Program-made: the position numbers and the translations under genes | Notes under the pieces: model-generated | What the model saw: only the letters and a program-made list of their open reading frames with translations | Told to the model about the DNA's origin: nothing | Database searches by the model: none | Part shown: positions 51,780-62,097 of the stretch, piece by piece | How positions within the stretch are numbered: the first letter of the stretch is position 1 | Layout: every line of letters starts with the position of its first letter | Origin: Hydractinia symbiolongicarpus | Lineage: Eukaryota; Cnidaria; Hydrozoa; Anthoathecata; Hydractiniidae | Assembly: GCF_029227915.1 (NCBI RefSeq) | Contig: NC_079886.1 | Span: forward strand, 3,348,001-3,412,000 | Length of the DNA stretch: 64,000 nt | Reading direction: 5' to 3'

Positions 51780-54700
51780 AACTCAGCGATTTCACTGGGC
51801 GCTGTGGTAGCGCTTCATTTAAAAATGCAGATAAATAGGTCATTTTTTACTTGTGGACCAATCCTAGCTGTTATCGCACGCTGAAGAAATAGAGACAGTT
51901 TCAAAAACTACATTTCATTGACTTTCTAACGGTCCGTTTCAGTTACAACGGTTGCGTCACATATTCGTACCAACATGTATTTAGCGATATTTTTCTGATA
52001 TTACTAGGTTGTATCGCTTTTAACAGTGAAACGATTGACTGTGGGACCTAATTGAACTGATATTGGACTGTGACCTTACAAATGTGATGAATGAGACAAT
52101 TGGACTCCATGAAATAACATTCTTCTTAAATTGGTATGATTGCCGGTACTCAGCGATTAAACTGGGCACTGTGGTAGCGCTTTATTTAAAAATGTAGATA
52201 TATAAGTCATTTTTTACTATGGGACCAATCCTAGCCGCTATCGCAAGCCGAAGAAGTTGAGACATTTTCGAAAACTACATTTCAATGATTTTCTAACGGT
52301 ATCAGTCCGTTTCAGTTAGAACGCTTGGGTCACATTTTCGTACGAACATGTATTTAGCGATATTTTTCTGATATTACTAGGTTGCATCGCTTTTAACAGT
52401 GAAATAATTGACTGTGGGACTTAATTGAACTCATTTTGGACTGTGACCTGACAAATGTGATGAATGAGACAATTGGACTCCATGAAATAACATCTCCTTA
52501 AATTGGCATGATTGCCGGTACTCAGCGATTAAACTGGGCGCTGTGGTAGCGTTTTATTTAAAAATGTAGATAAATAACTCATTTTTTACTGTAGGACCAA
52601 TCCTAGCCGTTATCGCACGCTGAAGAAATATAGACAGTTTGAAAAACTACATTTCATTGACTTTCTAACGGTATCAGCCCGTTTCAGTTACAACGGTTGC
52701 GTCACATATTCGTACCAACATGTATTTAGCGATATTTTTCTGATAATACTAGGTTGTATCGCTTTTAACAGTGAAACGATTGACTGTGGGACCTAATTGA
52801 ACTGATTTTGGACTGTGACCTTACAAATGTGATGAATGAGACAATTGGACTCAATGAAATAACATTCTCCTTAAATTGGCATGATTGCCGGTACTCAGCG
52901 ATTACACTGGGCGCTGTGATAGTGCTTCATTTAAAAGTGTAGATATATTAGTAATTTTTTGCTGTGGGACCAATCATAGCCGTTATCGCACGCTGAAGAA
53001 ATTGAGACAGTTTCAAAAACTACATTTCATTGACTTTCTAACGGTATCAGTCCGTTTCTGTTACAACGGTTGCGTCACATATTCGTACCAACATGTGTTT
53101 AGCGATATTTTTCTGATATTACTAGGTTGTATCGCTTTTAACAGTGGAACAATTGACTGTGGGACTTAATTGAACTGATTTTGGACTTTAACTTTATAAG
53201 TGTGATAATTGAGACATGTGAACTCCAAGAAATAACAATGTTCTGAATTTGACATGATTGCTAGAACTCAGCGATTACACTGGGCGCTGTGGTAGCGGTT
53301 CATTTAAAAATGCAGATAAATAGGTCATTTTTTACTGTAGGACCAATCCTAGCTGTTATCGCACGCTGAAGAAATAGAGACCGTTTCAAAAACCACATTT
53401 CATTGACTTTCTAACGGTCCGTTTCAGTTACAACGGTTGCGTCACATATTCGTACCAACATGTATTTAGCGATATTTTTCTGATATTACTAGGTTGTATC
53501 GCTTTTAACAGTGAAACGATTGACTGTGGTACCTAATTGAGCTAATATTGGACTGTGACCTTACAAATGTGATGAATGAGACAATTGGACTCCATGAAAT
53601 AACATTCTTCTTAAATTGACATGATTGCTGGAACTCAGCGGTTAACCTGGGCACTGTGGTAGCGCTTTATTTAAAAATGTAGATATATAAGTCATTTTTT
53701 ACTGTGGGACCAATCTTAGCCGCTATTGCAAGCCGAAGAAGTTGAGACATTTTCGAAAACTACATTTCAATGATTTTCTAACGGTATCAGTCCGTTTCAG
53801 TTAGAACGCTTGGGTCACATTTTCGTACCAACATGTATTTAGCGATATTTTTCTGATATTACTAGGTTGCATCGCTTTTAACAGTGAAATAATTGACTGT
53901 GGGACTTAATTGAACTCATTTTGGACTGTGACCTAACAAATGTGATGAATGAGACAATTGGACTCCATGAAATAACATTCTCCTTAAATTGGCATGATTG
54001 CCGGTACTCAGCGATTCAACTGGGCGCTGTGTTAGCGTTTTATTAAAAAATGCAGATAAATAACTCATTTTTTACTGTAGGACCAATCCTAGACGTTATC
54101 GCACGCTGAAGAAATTAAGACAGTTTGAAAAACTACATTTCATTGACTTTCTAACGGTATCAGCCCGTTTCAGTTACAACGGTTGCGTCACATATTCGTA
54201 CCAACATGTATTTAGCGATATTTTTCTGATATTACTAGGTTGTATCGCTTTTAACAGTGAAACGATTGACTGTGGGACCTAATTGAACTGATTTTGGACT
54301 GTGACCTTACAAATGTGATGAATGAGACAATTGGACTCCATGAAATAACATTCTCCTTAAATTGGCATGATTGCCGGTACTCAGCGATTACACTGGGCGC
54401 TGTGGTAGCGCTGCATTTAAAAGTGTAGATATATTAGTCATTTTTTGCTGTGGGACCAATCATAGCCGTTATCGCACGCTGAAGAAATAGAGACAGTTTT
54501 AAAAACTACATTTCATTGACTTTCTAACGGTATCAGCCCGTTTGAGTTACAACAGTTGGGTCACATTTTCGTACCAACATGTATTTAGCGATATTTTTCT
54601 GATATTACTAGGTTACATCGCTTTTAACAGTGAAACGATTGACTGTGGGACTTAATTGAACTGATTTTGGACTTTAACTTTATAAGTGTGATAATTGAGA

Positions 54701-56147
54701 CAATTGAACTCCAAGAAATAACAATGTTCTGAATTTGACATGATTGATAGAACTCAGCGATTACACTGGGCGCTGTGATAGTGCTTCATTTAAAAGTGTA
54801 GATATATTAGTCATTTTTTGCTGTGGGACCAATCATAGCCGTTATCGCACGCTGAAGAAATAGAGACAGTTTCAAAAACTACATTTCATTGACTTTCTAA
54901 CGGTATCAGTCCGTTTCTGTTACAACGGTTGCGTCACATATTCGTACCAACATGTGTTTAGCGATATTTTTCTGATATTACCAGGTTGTATCGCTTTTAA
55001 CAGTAAAACGATTGACTGTGGGACTTAATTAAACTGATTTTGGACTTTAACTTTATAAGTGTGATAATTGAGACAATTGAACTCCAAGAAATAACAATGT
55101 TCTGAATTTGACATGATTGCTAGAACTCAGCGATTACACTGGGCGCTGTGGTAGCGGTTCATTTAAAAATGCAGATAAATAGGTCATTTTTTACTGTAGG
55201 ACCAATCCTAGCTGTTATCGCACGCTGACGAAATAGAGACAGTTTCAAAAACCACATTTCATTGACTTTCTAACGGTCCGTTTCAGTTACAACGGTTGCG
55301 TCACATATTCGTACCAACATGTATTTAGCGATATTTTTCTGATATTACTATTTTGTATCGCTTTTAACAGTGAAACGATTGACTGTGGTACCTAATTGAA
55401 CTAATATTGGACTGTGACCTTACAAATGTGATGAATGAGACAATTGGACTCCATGAAATAACATTCTTCTTAAATTGGCATGATTGCTGGAACTCAGCGG
55501 TTAACCTGGGCACTGTGGTAGCGCTTTATTTAAAAATGTAGATATATAAGTCATTTTTTACTGTGGGACCAATCTTAGCCGCTATTGCAAGCCGAAGAAG
55601 TTGAGACATTTTCGAAAACTACATTTCAATGATTTTCTAACGGTATCAGTCCGTTTGAGTTACAACAGTTGGGTCACATTTTCGTACCAACATGTATTTA
55701 GCGATATTTTTCTGATATTACTAGGTTACATCGCTTTTAACAGTGAAACGATTGACTGTGGGACTTAATTGAACTGATTTTGGACTTTAACTTTATAAGT
55801 GTGATAATTGAGACAATTGAACTCCAAGAAATAACAATGTTCTGAATTTGACATGATTGCTAGAACTCAGCGATTACACTGGGCGCTGTGATAGCGCTTC
55901 ATTTAAAAATCAGATAAATAGGTCATTTTTTACTGTAGGACCAATCCTAGCTGTTATCGCACGCTGAAGAAATAGAGACAGTTTCAAAAACTAAATTTCA
56001 TTGACTTTCTAACGGTATCAGTCTGTTTCAGTTACAACGGTTGCGTCACATATTCGTACCAACATGTATTTAGCGACATTTTTCTGATATCACTAGGTTG
56101 TATCGCTTTTAACAGTGAAACGATTGACTGTGGGACCTAATTGAACT
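51780..56147. repeat. Higher-order repeat block 8: 4-mer unit of ~1485 bp, about two copies, plus related monomers
   Basis: The order C, C, C, A occurs at 52059, 52432, 52804, 53177 and 53544, 53917, 54290, 54663. The string 'gccgcta' preceding 'gcaagccgaagaagttg' is at 52233 and 53718 (offset 1485) and again at about 55577 (offset 1859, five monomers). Each unit contains the 6 bp deletion 'taacggtccgtttcag' (about 51927, 53412, 55271), which explains why 1485 is shorter than four standard monomers. Later anchors are A 55036, C 55403 and A 55776. The A monomer at 55776 follows 54663 in carrying the private 'ctaggttacatcgc'. Confidence 0.82.
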
Positions 56148-59100
56148 GATTTTGGACTGTGACCTTACAAATGTGATGAATGAGACAATTGGACTCCATG
56201 AAATTACTTTCTTCTTAAATTGGCATGATTGACGGAACTCAGCGATTACACTTCATTTAGTAGCGCTTCATTTAAAAATGTAGATATGCAAGTCATTTTT
56301 TACTGTGGAACCAATCCTAGCCGTCATCGCACGCTGAAGAAATTGAGACAGTTTCAAAAACTACCTTTCATTGACTTTCTAACAGTATCAGTCCGTTTCA
56401 GTTACAACGGTTGCGTCACATATTCGTACCAACATGTATTTAGCGATATTTTTCTGACATTACTAGGTTGCATCGCTTTTAACACTGAAACGATTGACTG
56501 TGGGACTTACTTGAACTGATTCAGGACTTTAACTTTATAAATATGATAATTGAAACAATTGAACTCCATGCAATAACACTCTTCTTAAATTGGCATGATT
56601 GACGGAACTCAATGATTACACTGGGCGCTGTGGTAGCGCTTCATTTAAAAATGTAGATATGTAAGTCATTTTTTTACTATGGGGCCAATCCTAGCCGTTA
56701 TCGCACGCTGAAGAAATTGAGACAGTTTCAAAAACTACATTTCATTGACTTTCTAACGGTGTCAGCCCGTTTGAGTTACAACAGTTGGGTCACATTTTCG
56801 TACCAACATGTATTTAGCGATAATTTTCTGATATTACTAGGTTGCATCGCTTTTAACAGCGAAAACGATTGACTGTGGGACTTAATTGAACTGATTTTGG
56901 ACTGTGACCTTACAAATGTGATGAATAAGACAATTGCATTCCATGAAATATCATTCTTCTTAAATTGGCATGATTGACGGAACTCAGCGATTACACTGGG
57001 CGCTGTGGTAGCGTTTCATTTAAAAATGCAGATAAATAGGTCATTTTTTACTGTAGGACCAATCCTAGCTGTTATCGCACGCTGAAGAAATAGAGACAGT
57101 TTCAAAAACTACATTTCATTGACTTTCTAACGGTATCAGTCCGTTTCAGTTACAACGGTTGCGTCACATATTCGTACCAACATGTATTTAGCGATATTTT
57201 TCTGATATTACTAGGTTGCATCGCTTTTAACACTGAAACGATTGACTGTGGGACTTACTTGAACTGATTCAGGACTTTAACTTTATAAATGTGATAATTG
57301 AAACAATTAAACTCCATGCAATAACACTCTTCTTAAATTGGCATGATTGACGGAACTCAATGATTACACTGGGCGCTGTGGTAGCGCTTCATTTAAAAAT
57401 GTAGATATGTAAGTCATTTTTTGACTATGGGGCCAATCCTAGCCGTTATCGCACGCTGAAGAAATTGAGACAGTTTCAAAAACTACATTTCATTGACTTT
57501 CTAACGGTGCCAGCCCGTTTGAGTTACAACAGTTGGGTCACATTTTCGTACCAACATGTATTTAGCGATAATTTTCTGATATTACTACGTTGCATCGCTT
57601 TCAACAGTGAAAACGATTGACTGTGGGACTTAATTGAACTGATTTTGGACTGTGACCTTACAAATGTGATGAATGAGACAATTGCATTCCATGAAATATC
57701 ATTCTTCTTAAATTGGCATGATTGACGGAACTCAGCGATTACACTGGGCGCTGTGGTAGCGTTTCATTTAAAAATGCAGATAAATAGGTTATTTTTTACT
57801 GTAGGACCAATCCTAGCTGTTATCGCACGCTGAAGAAATAGAGACAGTTTCAAAAACTACATTTCATTGACTTTCTAACGGTATCAGTCCGTTTCAGTTA
57901 CAACGGTTGCGTCACATATTCGTACCAACATGTATTTAGCGATATTTTTCTGATATTACTAGGTTGTATCGCTTTTAACACTGAAACGATTGACTGTGGG
58001 ACCTAATTGAACTAATTTTGGACTGTGACCTTACAAATGTGATGAATGAGACAATTGGACTCCATGAAATAACATTCTTCTTAAATTGGCATGATTGCTG
58101 GAACTCAGCGGTTAAACTGGGAGCTGTGGTAGCGCTTTATTTAAAAATGTAGATATATAAGTCATTTTCACTGTGGGACCAATCCTAGCCGCTATCGCAA
58201 GCCGAAGAAGTTGAGACATTTTCAAAAACTACATTTCATTGATTTTCTAACGGTATCAGTCCGTTTCAGTTAGAACGCTTGGGTCACATTTTCGTACCAA
58301 CATGTATTTAGCGATATTTTTCTGATATTACTAGGTTGCATCGCTTTTAACAGTGAAACAATTGACTGTGGGACTTAATTGAACTGATTTATGACTGTGA
58401 CCTTACAAATGTGATGAATGAGACAATTGGACTCCATGAAATAACATTCTTCTTAAATTGGCATGATTGCCGGTACTCAGCGATTACACTGGGCGCTGTG
58501 GTAGAGCTTCATTTAAAGGTGTAGATATATTAGTCATTTTTTACTGTGGGACCAATCCTAGCCGTTATCGCACGCTGAAGAAATAGAGACAGTTTCAAAA
58601 ACTACATTTCATTGACTTTCTAACGGTATCAGTCCGTTTCTGTTACAACGGTTGCGTCACATATTCGTACCAACATGTGTTTAGCGATATTTTTCTGATA
58701 TTACTAGGTTGTATCGCTTTTACCAGTGAAACAATTGACTGTGGGACTTAATTGAACTGATTTTGGACTTTAACTTTATAAGTGTGATAATTGAGACAAT
58801 TGAACTCCAAGAAAAAACAATGTTCTGAATTTGACATGATTGCTAGAACTCAGCGATTACACTGGGCGCTGTGGTAGCGCTTCATTTAAAAATGTAGATA
58901 AATAATTCATTTTTAACTGTAGGACCAATCCTAGCCGTTATCGCACGCTGAAGAAATAGAGACAGTTTCAAAAACTACATTTCATTGACTTTCTAACGGT
59001 ATCAGTCCGTTTCAGTTAGAACGGTTGCGTCACATATTCATACCAACATGTATTAAGCGATATTTTTGTGATATTACTAGGTCGTATCGCTTTTAACAGT

Positions 59101-59504
59101 GAAATGATTGACTGTGGGACTTAATTGAACTGATTTTGGACTTTAACTTTATAAGTGTGATAATTGAGACAATTGGAATCCAAGAAATAACATTCTTCTT
59201 AAATTGGCATGATTGCCGGAACTCAGCGATTAAACTGGGCGCTGTGGTAGCGCTTCATTTAAAAATGTAGATAAATAACTCATTTTTTACTGTAGGACCA
59301 ATCCTAGCCGTTATCGCATGCTGAAGAAATAGAGACAGTTTCAAAAACTACATTTCATTGACTTTCTAACGGTATCAGTCCGTTTCTGTTACAACGGTTG
59401 CGTCACATTTTCGTACCAACATGTATTTAGCGATATTTTTCTGATATTACTAGGTTGTATCGCTTTTAACAGTGAAACGATTGACTGTGGGACCTAATTG
59501 AACT
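56148..59504. repeat. Higher-order repeat block 9, copy 1: 9-monomer unit of 3357 bp
   Basis: Anchors: C 56148, B 56518, C 56893, B 57267, C 57641, C 58014, C 58386, A 58759, A/C 59131. The next copy starts at 59505. The private string 'gattacacttcatttagtag' at 56244 recurs at 59601, an offset of 3357 bp. Within the unit a B-C dimer is duplicated in tandem (56518-57266 and 57267-58013), marked by 'gattcagg', 'aactcaatgattac' and an extra A in 'gaaaacgattg'. The last monomer is a class chimera. Confidence 0.87.
59131..59504. repeat. Chimeric A/C monomer
   Basis: The left part is class A ('ataagtgtgataattgagac', 'gaatccaagaaataac'). The right part is class B/C ('ttcttcttaaattggcatg', 'gattgccggaactc'). 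The switch lies in 'gaaataacatt' at about 59182-59193, the mirror of the switch in the chimera at 19312. Confidence 0.75.
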
Positions 59505-61390
59505 GATTTTGGACTGTGACCTTACAAATGTGATGAATGACACAATTGGACTCCATGAAATAACTTTCTTCTTAAATTGGCATGATTGACGGAAGTCAGC
59601 GATTACACTTCATTTAGTAGCGCTTCATTTAAAAATGTAGATATGCAAGTCATTTTTTACTGTGGAACCAATCCTAGCCGTCATCGCACGCTGAAGAAAT
59701 TGAGACAGTTTCAAAAACTACATTTCATTGAATTTCTAACAGTATCAGTCCGTTTCAGTTACAACGGTTGCGTCACATATTCGTACCAACATGTATTTAG
59801 CGATATTTTTCTGATATTACTAGGTTGCATCGCTTTTAACACTGAAACGATTGACTGTGGGACTTACTTGAACTGATTCAGGACTTTAACTTTATAAATG
59901 TGATAATTGAAACAATTGAACTCCATGCTATAACACTCTTCTTAAATTGGCATGATTGACGGAACTCAATGATTACACTGGGCGCTGTGGTGGCGCTTCA
60001 TTTAAAAATGTAGATATGTAAGTCATTTTTCTACTATGGAGCCAATCCTAGCCGTTATCGCACGCTGAAGAAATTGAGACAGTTTCAAAAACTACATTTC
60101 ATTGACTTTCTAACGGTGTCAGCCCGTTTGAGTTACAACAGTTGGGTCACATTTTCGTACCAACATGTATTTAGCGATAATTTTCTGATATTACTAGGTT
60201 GCATCGCTTTTAACAGTGAAAACGATTGACTGTGGGACTTAATTGAACTGATTTTGGACTGTGACCTTACAAATGTGATGAATGAGACAATTGCATTCCA
60301 TGAAATATCATTCTTCTTAAATTGGCATGATTGACGAAACTCAGCGATTACACTGGGCGCTGTGGTAGCGTTTCATTTAAAAATGCAGATAAATAGGTCA
60401 TTTTTTACTGTAGGACCAATCCTAGCTGTTATCGCACGCTGAAGAAATAGAGACAGTTTCAAAAACTACATTTCATTGACTTTCTAACGGTATCAGTCCG
60501 TTTCAGTTACAACGGTTGCGTCACATATTTGTACCAACATGTATTTAGCGATATTTTTCTGATATTACTAGGTTGTATCGCTTTTAACACTGAAACGATT
60601 GACTGTGGGACCTAATTGAACTAATTTTGGACTGTGACCTTACAAATGTGATGAATGAGACAATTGGACTCCATGAAATAACATTCTTCTTAAATTGGCA
60701 TGATTGCTGGAACTCAGCGGTTAAACTGGGAGCTGTGGTAGCGCTTTATTTAAAAATGTAGATATATAAGTCATTTTCACTGTGGGACCAATCCTAGGCG
60801 CTATCGCAAGCCGAAGAAGTTGAGACATTTTCAAAAACTACATTTCATTGATTTTCTAACGGTATCAGTCCGTTTCAGTTAGAACGCTTGGGTCACATTT
60901 TCGTACCAACATGTATTTAGCGATATTTTTCTGATATTACTAGGTTGCATCGCTTTTAACAGTGAAACAATTGACTGTGGGACTTAATTGAACTCATTTT
61001 GGACTGTGACCTTACAAATGTGATGAATGAGACAATTGGACTCCATGAAATAACATTCTTCTTAAATTGGCATGATTGCCAGTACTCAGCAATTACACTG
61101 GGCGCTGTGGTAGAGCTTCATTTAAAGGTGTAGATATATTAGTCATTTTTTACTGTGGGACCAATTCTAGCCGTTATCGCACGCTGAAGAAATAGAGACA
61201 GTTTCAAAAACTACATTTCATTGACTTTCTATCGGTATCAGTCCGTTTCTGTTACAACGGTTGCGTCACATATTCGTACCAACATGTGTTTAGCGATATT
61301 TTTCTGATATTACTAGGTTGTATCGCTTTTACCTGTGAAACAATTGACTGTGGGACTTAATTGAACTGATTTGGGACTTTAACTTTATAA
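59505..61390. repeat. Higher-order repeat block 9, copy 2: shortened by one B-C dimer
   Basis: Anchors: C 59505, B 59875, C 60250, C 60623, C 60995, B 61368. The first three match 56148, 56518 and 56893 at 3357 bp. From 60250 onward the sequence matches 57641, 58014 and 58386 at about 2609 bp (seven monomers), so exactly one B-C dimer is absent. Matching ends after 61330, where 'tttaccagtgaaac' of copy 1 is 'tttacctgtgaaac' here and the next monomer is class B instead of A. Confidence 0.85.
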
Positions 61391-61847
61391 ATGTGATAAT
61401 TGAAACAATTGGAATCCATGAAATAACATTCTTCTTAAATTGGCATGATTGACGGAACACAGCGATTGCACTGGGCGCTGTGGTAGCGCTTTATTTAAAA
61501 ATGTAGATATGTAAGTCATTTTTTACTGTGGGACCAATCCCAGCCGTTATCGCACGCTGAAGAAATTGAGACAGTTTCAAAAACTACATTTCATTGACTT
61601 TCTAACGGTGTCAGCCCGTTTGAGTTATAACAGTTGGGTCAGATTTTTGTACCAACATGTATTTAGCGATATTTTTCTGATATTACTAGGTTGCATCGCT
61701 TTTAACAGTGAAACGATTGACTGTGGGACTTAATTGAACTGATTTTGGACTGTGACCTTACAAATGTGATGAATGAGACAATTGGACTCCATGAAATAAC
61801 ATTCTTCTTAAATTGGCATGATTGACGGAACTCAGCGGTTACACTGG

Positions 61848-61862
61848 GCGCTGTGGTAGCGC
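61848..61862. other. Conserved short inverted repeat (representative copy)
   Basis: Most monomers contain GCGCT-GTGGT-AGCGC, a perfect 5 bp stem with a 5 base spacer, about 110 bp after the anchor. This entry marks one copy as an example. Common variants ('gcgttgtggtagcgc' and 'gcgctgtggtagtgc') replace one pair with G-T/G-U; rarer ones ('gcactgtggtagcgc' at about 52167, 'gagctgtggtagcgc' at about 58119) break one pair. It could form a small hairpin or be a protein site; the sequence does not say which. Confidence 0.55.
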
Positions 61863-62077
61863 TTCATTTAAAAATGTAGATATGTAAGTCATTTTTTACT
61901 GTGGGACCAATCCTAGCCGTTATCGCACGCTGAAGAAATTGAGACAGTTTCAAAAATTACATTTCATTGACTTTCTAACGGTATCAGTCCGTTTCAGTTA
62001 TAACGGTTGCGTCACATATTCGTACCAACATGTATTTAGCGATATTTTTCTGATATTACAGGGTTGCATCGCTTTTA

Positions 62078-62097
62078 ACAGTGAAACGATTGACTGT
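62078..62097. other. Second short inverted repeat ACAGT...ACTGT (representative copy)
   Basis: Nearly every monomer ends with 'acagtgaaacgattgactgt', whose 5 bp ends are reverse complements separated by 10 bases. It lies in one of the best conserved stretches. Five-base matches occur often by chance, so the conservation is the more meaningful observation. One copy is marked as an example. Confidence 0.45.

Noticed and set aside
62019-62034. CENP-B box candidate around 'ttcgtaccaacatgt' in each monomer
   Set aside because: The core TTCG....A matches, but the required CGGG half is ATGT. The alternative 'ttcgttgactttctaacgg' lacks the A at the required position. No full box was seen on the strand I read.
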